Shown: positions 25,375 to 33,970 of the stretch, one piece after another
How positions within the stretch are numbered: the stretch's first letter is position 1
How the letters are laid out: every line of letters begins with the position of its first letter
Assembly: GCF_900101885.1 (NCBI RefSeq)
Contig: NZ_FNAN01000006.1
Coordinates: 310,001 to 374,000, forward strand
Source: Dyadobacter soli
GTDB lineage: Bacteria; Bacteroidota; Bacteroidia; Cytophagales; Spirosomataceae
Reading direction: 5' to 3'
Length of the DNA stretch: 64,000 bases
The notes under the pieces: model-generated
Database searches by the model: none
Told to the model about the DNA's origin: nothing
Seen by the model: only the letters and a program-made list of their open reading frames with translations
Translations under genes and position numbers: made by a program

Positions 25375-27927
25375 ATGCTTACCGAGGCTTCCGTGAACCT
25401 GTTACAATCCTATCAAGCCGGCCTGACTTCCTACGACGAGGTGCTGGATACCCACGGAAAATTGAAGCCGCATTGGCAGGCGCTTTTTGCCACTTTGGAA
25501 AAACTGGGCATTAAGGAGCTCAAAAATCGGAATCAGGAGATTATCAGCAAGCTGCGCGAGAATGGCGTGACTTATAATGTCTATGGCAGTCCCGACGGCA
25601 TGAACCGCCCCTGGCAGCTCGACCCCATTCCATTTTTAATTGAACAAAAAGAATGGAATGGTATCGCGAAAGGTTTACAACAACGCGCCGTGCTGATGGA
25701 CCTTGTTTTAAAAGATTTATATGGGCCGCGTAACCTCGTGCGCGACGCCGTGGTTCCAGCCGAGCTCGTTTTTGAAAATACGGGGTTCTTCCGTTCCTGT
25801 ATCGATATCAAAGTCGCGGGGCCCCGGCAGCTGACCTTATTCGCCGCGGATATGGCGCGAGGGCCGGACGGGCAAATGTGGGTGCTCGACAACCGCACGC
25901 AGGCACCGTCGGGCTCGGGTTATACGCTCGAAAACCGCATTGTGATGAGCAAGCTGCTGCCGGAGCTGGCCGACGGCATGTATGTGAGCAAGCTTTCTCC
26001 TTTTTTTAACAGCATTCAAAATACGGTACTCAGGCTGTCGGACAAAAGCCGCGATGCGCCCAATATCGTGTACCTCACGCCCGGGCCGGGCAATGAGGCG
26101 TACTTCGAGCACGCTTACCTGGCGTCGTACCTGGGTTACACGCTCGCGCAGGGCGACGACCTGCTCGTGCGCAACGGCAACGTGTGGCTGAAATCCATCG
26201 ACGGGCTCCAAAAAGTAGACGTCATCGTCCGACGTATCGACGACGACTGGTGCGATCCGCTTGAACTGCGGGAGGATTCGCGCCTGGGGGTACCCGGGCT
26301 TTTGGAGGCGATCCGCCTCGGGAATGTGCAGGTAATGAACCCGCCTGGCTCCGGCGTGCTGGAAAACCATGCTTTTCTGGCATTTATGGAGAATATCTGC
26401 CAGTATTTTCTGAGTGAAAAACTGATTATGCCCAACGTCGCTACCTGGTGGTGCGGGCATCAGAAAGAACTGGCTTACGTGCTCGACAATATCGACGAGC
26501 TGATCATCAAGAAGGCGAACCGGAAATCGAAATTCCGCTCTATTTACGGGCGGACGCTTTCCAATGCGGAAAAGGCGGAGTTGAAATCGATGATTACCCA
26601 ACGCCCGCACGAGTTTATCGCACAGCAGGAGGTTAGCCTTTCCACCACACCATCGCTGATCAACGGCGTGCTGGAACCGCGTTATGCGGCATTGCGGTCA
26701 TTTATGGTGGCAGATGAAAACGGTTACCACGTCATGCAGGGCGGGTTGACGCGCAGCTCGGCGGTGAAGGACCGGTTTGTGATCTCCAACCAGCAGGGCG
26801 GTTTTTCCAAAGACACCTGGATCGTTTCCGACATTACCGAAGAGCCGCAGGACCGCATTGTGCTGAACACGCCTGTCGCTGTTAACAAACACATATCACT
26901 ACCAAGCCGGAGTGCCGAAAACCTGTTTTGGGTGGGCCGGTATTGCGAGCGGACAATGGCTGTGATCAAGTTTATGAACATTACCATCAATGTCCTTAAC
27001 CTCGACCGCAACTTTGGCGGCTCGGCCAAACAGGAGCATATCAAAGTACTTTTGCAGTCGCTGACGCACGTTTCATCCACGTATCCGGGTTTTCTGGATG
27101 GTGATGAAAAGCTGAATGACCCGTACAAGGAAATCATCGCATTGATCTCTGATCATGGCAGGCCGGGTAGCATCGCCTCCAATATCGGGTCGTTCCTGAA
27201 TGCGGTAGGCGCCGTTCGTAACCAGTGGGAGCTGGAAATCTGGCGGATCGTGGACCTGATCGACAACGGTTATCAGGAGATCCGGAATGCTTCGCACATG
27301 AACAGTACCAACATCCAGCGTACGCTCGACGGGCTGTTCAATAATATGTTCACATTCCTGGGCGTGATCGCGGAGAGTATGCCCAGGGACAATAGTTACC
27401 TGCTGCTCGAAACCGGGAAATTGATCGAGCGGATATTGTCGGGAATCAACGTGATCCAGTCGAATTTTGGGGTCGGAAGACCGGCAGCTGTGGAGAACGA
27501 GTTGATCGAGGCGACGCTGATCAATCATCATATGCTGGTGAATTACAGGCAGATATATAAATCGCATTTAAGCGTGGAGGCGATGCTGGATATGATTTTG
27601 CTGGAAACGCGGTTGCCGTATTCGCTGGCTTATATGCTCGACGAGCTGGGTAAAAACCTGGCCGCATTGCCGGCCACTATCAATGGAGAGCGGTTAAGCG
27701 AGGCGGAAAAGCTCGCATTGAAGGCATCGACGCTGATTAAACTTTCAAATATTCAGGACCTGACCAAATGCAATGCGAATGACGAACGCGCGGAGCTTTT
27801 CAGCCTGCTGGCAGAGGTGGCGCGGCTGGTAAGCTCGGTTTCGACCTACCTGACCAACCAGTATTTCAGTCACACATTGATACACCCATCTTTCGAACCG
27901 ATGGACTACGATACGGATGAAGTATAA
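25375..27927 (+). CDS. Circularly permuted ATP-grasp / alpha-E domain fusion
   Basis: An 850-residue protein from the ATG at 25375 (a TTG six bases earlier is less likely). The N-terminal ~500 residues are a circularly permuted ATP-grasp domain (DUF404/DUF407 type: YGSPDGMNRPWQLDPIPF, DLYGPRNLV, APSGSGYTLENRIVMSK, VDVIVRRIDDDWCDPLELR). From about residue 508 an alpha-helical alpha-E (DUF403) domain follows, opening with LPSRSAENLFWVGRYCERT. In many genomes these are two genes; here they are fused. ATP-grasp enzymes make amide bonds via acyl phosphate, so a peptide ligase role is inferred. Overlaps the next gene by 11 bp. Confidence 0.88.
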   Translation: MLTEASVNLLQSYQAGLTSYDEVLDTHGKLKPHWQALFATLEKLGIKELKNRNQEIISKLRENGVTYNVYGSPDGMNRPWQLDPIPFLIEQKEWNGIAKGLQQRAVLMDLVLKDLYGPRNLVRDAVVPAELVFENTGFFRSCIDIKVAGPRQLTLFAADMARGPDGQMWVLDNRTQAPSGSGYTLENRIVMSKLLPELADGMYVSKLSPFFNSIQNTVLRLSDKSRDAPNIVYLTPGPGNEAYFEHAYLASYLGYTLAQGDDLLVRNGNVWLKSIDGLQKVDVIVRRIDDDWCDPLELREDSRLGVPGLLEAIRLGNVQVMNPPGSGVLENHAFLAFMENICQYFLSEKLIMPNVATWWCGHQKELAYVLDNIDELIIKKANRKSKFRSIYGRTLSNAEKAELKSMITQRPHEFIAQQEVSLSTTPSLINGVLEPRYAALRSFMVADENGYHVMQGGLTRSSAVKDRFVISNQQGGFSKDTWIVSDITEEPQDRIVLNTPVAVNKHISLPSRSAENLFWVGRYCERTMAVIKFMNITINVLNLDRNFGGSAKQEHIKVLLQSLTHVSSTYPGFLDGDEKLNDPYKEIIALISDHGRPGSIASNIGSFLNAVGAVRNQWELEIWRIVDLIDNGYQEIRNASHMNSTNIQRTLDGLFNNMFTFLGVIAESMPRDNSYLLLETGKLIERILSGINVIQSNFGVGRPAAVENELIEATLINHHMLVNYRQIYKSHLSVEAMLDMILLETRLPYSLAYMLDELGKNLAALPATINGERLSEAEKLALKASTLIKLSNIQDLTKCNANDERAELFSLLAEVARLVSSVSTYLTNQYFSHTLIHPSFEPMDYDTDEV

Positions 27928-28792
27928 GCTGATCCATAAAACCGAATACCGGTACGCCGAGGCCGTGAACAACTACCACAGCTTCGTGTGCCTGACGCCA
28001 CGCACGCTACCCGACCAGCTTTGTCAGGATTTCAGCATTAAAATCACTCCGGAACCTGCGCAGATCAGCGAGCGCGTCGATTATTACGGTAATACCACGC
28101 ATTATTTTTCCCTGCATTCTCCCCACAAAACGCTGACTGTGCTGACAACCGCGATTGTGGAACGTTTGAAAGAGCGTACGGGCTCGCTGTTTATTCCGTC
28201 GTCGGTAACCAGTGGCGAAGCCAGGGAGCGGCTCACGGGCGACCGCGCTACCAAGATTTCGGTTTTGGAATACACATTACCCAGCCCGCTCGTGAAGTGG
28301 GACGCCGAAATAAAAGCATTCGCGCGTGATTGTTTCGACGACGATGTGCCTTTGTATGAATGCATTGCCAAGCTCTGCCGGAAGATTTACACGGAATTCA
28401 GGTTCGTGCCCGATTTCACGACGGTTAACACACCTATTAAAGAAGTGTTAGCGGCTAAAAAGGGCGTTTGTCAGGATTTTTCGCATCTGGCCATTGCCTG
28501 TATCCGGAGTTTTGGATTCGCGGCGCGGTATGTGAGCGGGTATTTGGAAACGCTTCCGCCGCCGGGAAAACCCAAATTACAGGGCTCCGACGCGTCGCAT
28601 GCGTGGATCTCGGTTTTTATACCCGATTACGGCTGGTGCGATTTCGATCCGACCAACAATGTGGTACCGGGCGAGCGCCATATCGTCACCGCCTGGGGCC
28701 GCGATTATAGCGATGTGCCGCCGCTGAAAGGCATTATTTTCAGTTACGGAAAACACACACTCTCAGTAGAAGTGGACGTGATCCCGATTTAA
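27917..28792 (+). CDS. Transglutaminase-like cysteine protease family protein
   Basis: A 291-residue stand-alone transglutaminase-like protein: N-terminal beta domain (KYKLIHKTEYRYAEAV) and papain-like core with Cys185 (KGVCQDFSHLA), His228 (ASHAWISVF) and Asp244 (CDFDPTN). No signal peptide. Its start lies inside the end of the ATP-grasp gene, so translation is probably coupled. Members of this family may cut or form isopeptide bonds; with the ATP-grasp partner they may trim or cap a peptide product. Confidence 0.88.
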   Translation: MKYKLIHKTEYRYAEAVNNYHSFVCLTPRTLPDQLCQDFSIKITPEPAQISERVDYYGNTTHYFSLHSPHKTLTVLTTAIVERLKERTGSLFIPSSVTSGEARERLTGDRATKISVLEYTLPSPLVKWDAEIKAFARDCFDDDVPLYECIAKLCRKIYTEFRFVPDFTTVNTPIKEVLAAKKGVCQDFSHLAIACIRSFGFAARYVSGYLETLPPPGKPKLQGSDASHAWISVFIPDYGWCDFDPTNNVVPGERHIVTAWGRDYSDVPPLKGIIFSYGKHTLSVEVDVIPI

Positions 28793-29000
28793 TACGGGAA
28801 TGCGCCGCATTTACCTCGTTTTTTAACAGAATGGTTCCGGCAAAGAATTTGAGAATTGGCCGGTGTTGCCTAATTTTACCAGATCATTTTGAAATAAGTG
28901 TACAAAACCTCTTTTAATGTAACCGCGCAGGTCGGTCTGTTTCAGATGCATTGATCTTGCAGTGGTTTCTTCTAAGAATTAATAATTATCAGAATTACGA

Positions 29001-29981
29001 ATGAAAGAAATAGCATTTAGAGATGCCATTCGCGACGCTATGTCGGAAGAGATGCGCCTTGACAAGAGTATTTTTTTGATGGGTGAAGAGGTTGCGGAAT
29101 ACAACGGTGCTTATAAGGCGAGTCAGGGAATGCTCGATGAGTTCGGTCCCGACCGCGTGATCGATACGCCTATCGCGGAGCTTGGCTTTGCGGGGATTGC
29201 GGTAGGAGCTGCCGGAAACGGCCTTCGTCCGATCGTCGAGTTTATGACATTCAACTTCTCGCTGGTGGCGATCGACCAGATCATCAACAGCGCGGCTAAG
29301 ATTCTTTCGATGTCAGGCGGCCAGTACGGTTGCCCGATCGTGTTCCGCGGCCCGACCGGTAATGCAGGTCAGCTGGGAGCGCAGCACTCGCAGAACTTCG
29401 AAAACTGGTTTGCCAACACGCCGGGTCTGAAAGTGGTCGTTCCTGCGAACCCTTACGACGCGAAAGGTCTGTTGAAATCGGCTATCCGCGACAACAACCC
29501 GGTGATCTTCATGGAATCGGAGGTGATGTACGGTGATAAAATGGCTGTTCCCGAGGAAGAATACCTTATTCCGCTAGGTAAGGCTGATATCAAACGTCAG
29601 GGCAAGGATGTTACCATCGTTTCTTTCGGTAAAATGATCCCGCGCGTGGTGATGCCGGCGGTGCTTCAACTGGAAAAAGAAGGTATCGACGTAGAAGTGG
29701 TGGACTTGCGCACTGTTCGTCCGATCGACTATGCTACTGTGATTGAATCGGTTAAGAAAACCAACCGCTGCGTGGTAGTGGAAGAAGCGTGGCCACTGGC
29801 TTCCATTTCTTCGGAACTCGCTTACCACATCCAGCGCAATGCATTCGACTACATGGACGCGCCGGTGATTCGCGTGAACAGCCGTGACGTACCGCTTCCA
29901 TATGCGCCGACATTGATCGAAGAGATTCTGCCGAACGTGAAGCGCACGGTGGACGCCGTGAAATCGGTGCTTTATAAATAA
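29001..29981 (+). CDS. pdhB: Pyruvate dehydrogenase E1 component, beta subunit
   Basis: A 326-residue transketolase-like subunit of the E1 enzyme. Signatures are GEEVAEYNGAYKASQGM (thiamine diphosphate-side Glu), DTPIAELGFAGIAVGAA, RGPTGNAGQLGAQHSQ and EEAWPLASISSELA. It pairs with an alpha subunit to decarboxylate pyruvate and load the E2 lipoyl group. No E1-alpha, E2 or E3 gene is in the window, so the complex is encoded at dispersed sites. Pyruvate rather than branched-chain specificity is likely from the close match to bacterial PdhB. Confidence 0.92.
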   Translation: MKEIAFRDAIRDAMSEEMRLDKSIFLMGEEVAEYNGAYKASQGMLDEFGPDRVIDTPIAELGFAGIAVGAAGNGLRPIVEFMTFNFSLVAIDQIINSAAKILSMSGGQYGCPIVFRGPTGNAGQLGAQHSQNFENWFANTPGLKVVVPANPYDAKGLLKSAIRDNNPVIFMESEVMYGDKMAVPEEEYLIPLGKADIKRQGKDVTIVSFGKMIPRVVMPAVLQLEKEGIDVEVVDLRTVRPIDYATVIESVKKTNRCVVVEEAWPLASISSELAYHIQRNAFDYMDAPVIRVNSRDVPLPYAPTLIEEILPNVKRTVDAVKSVLYK

Positions 29982-30121
29982 TCTTCAGAGATTCACAGCA
30001 AAGCCATTACCGATCCAGGTTTTGGCTTTGTTGGTTATAGCCCCTGATGTCAGTGTTAGTAAGTTTCTCATTTGAAAGTGGTTATTAATTAAATACTATT
30101 CCGAAATAGGCAGAATACTAG

Positions 30122-30129
30122 TACTTTTG
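30122..30129 (+). promoter_or_regulatory. Possible -7 element of the dksA-like gene
   Basis: TACTTTTG matches TANNTTTG, 45 bp before the start codon. No TTTG sits at the right distance upstream, so the site is tentative. Confidence 0.4.
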
Positions 30130-30174
30130 TGCTTTGAACGCTCCTTGATGTAGACTAACAAATCAATTCAGATT

Positions 30175-30558
30175 ATGCAAGAAGAACGAACAAGATATTC
30201 AGAGGAAGAATTAAAGGAGTTTGAAGAGCTGATCCGTGGGAAACTGGAAGCGACAAGAAGTGAGCTCGAATACATTAAAACAGGGTTAAGCAAAAAAAAC
30301 GATAGCGGCACGGACGTAACAGCCGGAGCAGCGAAGCTTGTGGAGGATGGCGCGGACGCGAGTGAACGCGAAAATTTGAGCCAGTTGGCCGCACGCCTTC
30401 AAAAATATTCAGTACAGCTCGAAAACGCGCTGATCCGCATTAAAAACGGAACCTACGGCGTTTGCATCGATACAGGCAAACTGATTCCGAAAGAGCGTTT
30501 GCGCATTGTACCGCATACGCAGCAGACGATTGAAGCAAAGCTGAGAAGAGCTAGCTAA
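30175..30558 (+). CDS. TraR/DksA-like protein lacking zinc cysteines
   Basis: A 127-residue protein with a DksA/TraR layout: N-terminal charged helices and a C-terminal zinc-finger-like segment (GTYGVCIDTGKLIPKERLRI followed by VPHTQQTIEAK). Classic members have four Cys there; this one has a single Cys, with Thr replacing the second and none in the final helix, so it probably does not bind zinc. Such forms seem common in Bacteroidetes. DksA-like proteins enter the RNA polymerase secondary channel; that role is inferred. A terminator follows the stop. Confidence 0.8.
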   Translation: MQEERTRYSEEELKEFEELIRGKLEATRSELEYIKTGLSKKNDSGTDVTAGAAKLVEDGADASERENLSQLAARLQKYSVQLENALIRIKNGTYGVCIDTGKLIPKERLRIVPHTQQTIEAKLRRAS

Positions 30559-30579
30559 GACTATTAGATTGATCAGAGA

Positions 30580-30616
30580 AAGCGGGTTATTCCAAAGGGA
30601 GTAGCCCGCTTTTTTG
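30580..30616 (+). terminator. Rho-independent terminator after the dksA-like gene
   Basis: Stem AGCGGGTTA with TAGCCCGCT (one G-T pair), loop of about 11 nt, followed by six T. Confidence 0.8.
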
Positions 30617-30625
30617 TGTTGGATG

Positions 30626-30748
30626 GTGCAAAGCTCCTGCTTTGCACACACTATTTGCAGGCCTCTGGCCGGTCGATAATGCATCATCGTCTTCGCGGTA
30701 CTGACCGGCCGGAGGCCTGCGAATAGTGTGCACGAAGGAAGACCTTCG
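30626..30748. repeat. Nested palindromic element 2
   Basis: A 123-bp element between two convergent genes. Hairpin GTGCAAAGC-TCCT-GCTTTGCAC starts it; a near-perfect inverted repeat follows (30643-30674 with 30703-30732), whose arms contain GGCC-TCT-GGCC (30660-30670) and GGCC-GGA-GGCC (30707-30717). A last hairpin CGAAGG-AAGA-CCTTCG (30733-30748) closes it. The central linker is 28 nt. Order, loop bases, linker length and total length match element 1 at 16706-16828 although the stems differ. Confidence 0.85.
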
Positions 30749-30755
30749 CGCCATG

Positions 30756-31985
30756 CTACTCCGCTTCGCTGCCTAGCACTTCGCGAAAAACCTCCATCAG
30801 CCCTTCCGACGGCGCCTGGCCCTTATTTTTAGTTTTGAAATACTCCTGAAACAACTTCTCCATACTCAGCGACAAATCCACTTCGGATGAAGTATCCGCC
30901 ACCTCGCTTTTCTTAATCTGCGGGATAATCTGAATAATGCCGGCATGCGCTTCTATCAGCCTTTTTTTATCAGATGCTTCAAGATAATTATCGGAAACGA
31001 TAGTCAGTTCAATCAAATCTTCCTGATGCTCACCCAGCCATTCAATGGCTTCATCAATGCTATGGAAGCTTTTCCGACGCAGCTTTTTGCCTTTTAAAAG
31101 CTCAATAGGCTTATAACCAATCAGTTTTCCGGCTTCCGCTTCGATCAGGATCACATATTTAGTCTGGTTCGCTTCCGAAAAGCTGTAAGCAAGCGGGCTG
31201 CTGGAATATACCGCCGGCGCAGGCACCTTATCGACCTGGTGAAAACGGTGTAAATGCCCTAATGCGATGTAATGCACCTGAGCGGGGAAGTTTTCGGTGT
31301 AAATGGCCTGGGCGCCGCCGATATGGAGGATCGGGCGCTCATCGTCGGGCTCTTCGGGCATTTCGCCGCCTTTTTGCATGACGAACAAATGCGTGGCGAG
31401 CAGGTTGAAGCCGTTGTTGTCCAGATGCTCGTCGGCCAACTGCTGCCAATGCTGCTGCAAGTGAATGCGCAATGCTTCTTCGGATTCTTCCACGCCGAGG
31501 AACGTCTTCAAACGCTGCTCGTTCGCGTAGGGTGTATGCAGTACGCGTAGGGGGAAGGGGGCATTAGGAAGTTTTATTTCGATAAATCCGGGTGCTGTTT
31601 TGACAATTTCTACTTGTCCCTGTGTGCAGAACGGCTTTACTTCGGTATTGGGAAAGCCGACGAACAGAATGCCGCAAACCTTCGCGAGCGCGTCCGGTAC
31701 CTGGATGCGTTCGGGGGAATCGTGGTTGCCGGCGATGGCGATGACGGCGCGGGTGCCGTTGGCCGATAAACGGTGTAATGTGCTGTACAAAAGCTCCGTA
31801 GCCTCGGAAGAGGGGTTGAAGTTATCGAACAGATCACCGGCAACGACGATCGCGTCTACGGTTTCGCGCTCGGCAATTTCGCAGATTTCTTCCAATACCA
31901 GGCGTTGTTCTTCGAGGCGGGAAAAGTTGTCGAGCTTTTTACCGATATGCCAGTCGGCGGTGTGCAGTATTTTCATCCGTGTCAT
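30756..31985 (-). CDS. sbcD: Exonuclease SbcCD subunit D
   Basis: A 409-residue Mre11-family metallophosphoesterase, the nuclease subunit of SbcCD, which opens DNA hairpins and trims double-strand ends. Metal motifs are HTADWHIG, AGDLFDN, AGNHDSPERI, ATHLFV and GHLHRFHQV. Two starts are possible; the second Met (MKILHTADW, three codons in) fits the family better. The ATPase partner SbcC is not next to it: its downstream neighbour is a palindromic repeat and then the convergent dksA-like gene. Confidence 0.93.
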   Translation of the reverse strand: MTRMKILHTADWHIGKKLDNFSRLEEQRLVLEEICEIAERETVDAIVVAGDLFDNFNPSSEATELLYSTLHRLSANGTRAVIAIAGNHDSPERIQVPDALAKVCGILFVGFPNTEVKPFCTQGQVEIVKTAPGFIEIKLPNAPFPLRVLHTPYANEQRLKTFLGVEESEEALRIHLQQHWQQLADEHLDNNGFNLLATHLFVMQKGGEMPEEPDDERPILHIGGAQAIYTENFPAQVHYIALGHLHRFHQVDKVPAPAVYSSSPLAYSFSEANQTKYVILIEAEAGKLIGYKPIELLKGKKLRRKSFHSIDEAIEWLGEHQEDLIELTIVSDNYLEASDKKRLIEAHAGIIQIIPQIKKSEVADTSSEVDLSLSMEKLFQEYFKTKNKGQAPSEGLMEVFREVLGSEAE

Positions 31986-32042
31986 TAATTTAGCGAAAAT
32001 AACAGATCAGTTTTGAAATACATTGAAACGTTTTCCACGGCA

Positions 32043-32840
32043 TTGAACAGATTTCTTTGGCTGCTAATGGCTGTGGTTAGTGGCGCATTAGCAAGTTGTG
32101 GAAGCCCGTCCGGCAAGCCCGGTGCGGGCGGCATTGCCATTTCATTCGATGACCATTTTATCAAAGAATGGTACGAACTCCGGCCAGTATTCCAGAAATA
32201 CAATGCCAAAGCAACCTTCTTCATTACGTGTCCCGACAGTCTGAATGCGGAAGAAGTATCGATGCTGAAACAACTTGAAAAAGAGGGCCATGAAATCGGT
32301 TTTCATGGAACGGTTCACGCGAAATCTACCGAGCTGATGGCGGCTGGCGGTCCGGAAGGCTACATCAAGGCCGAGCTCGAACCCGGCCTGCGGCACATGC
32401 ATGCGGCAGGGTTTAGGCCCACTTCGTACGCACACCCAGGGGGTAACCATGACGACCGCGTCGATTCTGTGCTTTTGGCGAAAAACTTTACGATTTTACG
32501 GGATGTGGCTATTTCAAGAAGGAAATTCAAAGGCTTCCAACTCTACGCCTGGCCGCCGCGGTGGATGAATGCGATTTACTATGCATTCGACAGACAGCAA
32601 AAAGTGGATGCATTGATGATCGATTACGACGAGGTAACCGAAGAGGAAATCGCAGAAGCGATTCAGGAAGTGAAGGAAAATGGCACCGCACTAATGGTTT
32701 TCGGGCATGAGCCTTTATACAGCGCGCCTTCGAATGGTAAATATGGTTTTAATGTGAGCTTTCTGGCGGCGGTTTTGCGCGAGGCACATTCGCGGAAACT
32801 GAAATTTTACACGATGTCCGAGTTGCCGAAAGTGAAATAG
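32043..32840 (+). CDS. Polysaccharide deacetylase (NodB-like) lipoprotein
   Basis: A protein of about 265 residues. The TTG at 32043 gives a clean lipoprotein signal (MNRFLWLLMAVVSGALASC, lipobox ALASC); a TTG at 32013 would add ten residues. The NodB deacetylase domain shows the metal Asp pair in SFDDH and the HxxxH motif HGTVH, then AHPGG. Such carbohydrate esterase family 4 enzymes remove N- or O-acetyl groups from glycans, here probably at the cell envelope. It is divergent from sbcD and converges on an acyltransferase gene with no gap. Substrate unknown. Confidence 0.8.
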   Translation: MNRFLWLLMAVVSGALASCGSPSGKPGAGGIAISFDDHFIKEWYELRPVFQKYNAKATFFITCPDSLNAEEVSMLKQLEKEGHEIGFHGTVHAKSTELMAAGGPEGYIKAELEPGLRHMHAAGFRPTSYAHPGGNHDDRVDSVLLAKNFTILRDVAISRRKFKGFQLYAWPPRWMNAIYYAFDRQQKVDALMIDYDEVTEEEIAEAIQEVKENGTALMVFGHEPLYSAPSNGKYGFNVSFLAAVLREAHSRKLKFYTMSELPKVK

Positions 32841-33965
32841 CTAGCGGCCGAATTTCCGGTCCTTGTACGCGAGGAGGGGTTTTTCGATATAATTAAAAGA
32901 GAAAGTAGCCACTGCTACGGAGGCGATAAAGCTCACGATATAGAGTACTACCTGATAGCTCACGTCCCGCCAACCCGGTGCGTACATTTCGAAAAGATTG
33001 ATAATCACCACAATGACCGCCACGTGGTAGATGTACAGGCCATAGGAAATCTTCCCTAAATGATCCATCACCGGATGTCCCAAATGCACAATCGTGTTCG
33101 GATTGCAGGAGACATTCAGCACGAAGAATGCGAAGAAAAGCGCGTATACTTCCAGGAACCCGAAGAAATGCACGCCGGAGAAGAACAATGCAAGCAGCAT
33201 TGTGTAGGCGACGATCTGGACGTCTTTCCGGAAGATGAAGTCCAGGAACTTCGTTTTGTCATTGTAAACCAGCCACGCGCACAAGCCGCCCAGCGCCATC
33301 GTCTGAATGCGGAACTGGCCGAGAAACGTCGTGATCATCGATTTGCGGGTTTCTTCTGATGGATCAGCCATTTCCAGCCCCAGGTAAAGCAGGCCAGCCG
33401 TTAATGCAAGGAAGAAGATTAATATCGGAATGCGCTTTTTAGGATACTTGATCAGCCAGGGCCACAAATAGTAGAACTGTTCTTCCACGCCGATCGACCA
33501 GGTTTGCGCGCACCAGTAGGGCAGGTCGTAAAGGACAAATGCGAAGTTGGGCAGGACGAGTAGCAGCAATGCGAGCCGTTCAGGCAAGTCTACCGTCAAT
33601 TTTTCCTCAATGCCCGGATAATCAAAAATAGGGATGTGTGGAAAGACGAAAAACGATAGTCCGATGATCAGGAAGTAAATGGGCCAGATGCGGAATACGC
33701 GGCGGAGATAGAACTTTTTGGCATCCACATTACCAAACCGTCCGCGCTCTTCCAGCAGCAAATAGGTGATCAGAAAACCGCTGAGGACGAAGAATAACCC
33801 CACGCCAAGCCGGCCCGCATGCTGGATAATAGGCATATCGTACACATTGGCAATGCCTAGTGCATGCTTGGCCTGCTCCAAATGGTGAAATACCACCAGC
33901 GATGCCGCAATGGCACGGATACCGTTCAGATTCGGGAAATAGCGCTTTTTCTTATCCACTACCAA
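32841..33965 (-). CDS. Acyltransferase 3 family membrane protein
   Basis: A 374-residue protein with about ten membrane helices of the acyltransferase-3 (OafA/NodX-like) family. The conserved early His is in VVFHHLEQ and the FVLSGFLITYLLLEE segment is typical. These enzymes acetylate or otherwise acylate surface sugars. It starts 5 bp after kdsC on the same strand, so it likely belongs to the same operon, consistent with modification of lipopolysaccharide or another envelope glycan. Acyl group and target unknown. Confidence 0.87.
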   Translation of the reverse strand: MVVDKKKRYFPNLNGIRAIAASLVVFHHLEQAKHALGIANVYDMPIIQHAGRLGVGLFFVLSGFLITYLLLEERGRFGNVDAKKFYLRRVFRIWPIYFLIIGLSFFVFPHIPIFDYPGIEEKLTVDLPERLALLLLVLPNFAFVLYDLPYWCAQTWSIGVEEQFYYLWPWLIKYPKKRIPILIFFLALTAGLLYLGLEMADPSEETRKSMITTFLGQFRIQTMALGGLCAWLVYNDKTKFLDFIFRKDVQIVAYTMLLALFFSGVHFFGFLEVYALFFAFFVLNVSCNPNTIVHLGHPVMDHLGKISYGLYIYHVAVIVVIINLFEMYAPGWRDVSYQVVLYIVSFIASVAVATFSFNYIEKPLLAYKDRKFGR

Positions 33966-33970
33966 GCTTA

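Noticed and set aside
28793-29000. A gene or riboswitch in the pdhB leader
   Set aside because: No reading frame of useful length and no convincing conserved stem structure.
29997-30030. Possible terminator after pdhB (CAAAGCC ... GGCTTTG)
   Set aside because: Only seven pairs around an 18-nt loop and no T run, so too weak to list.
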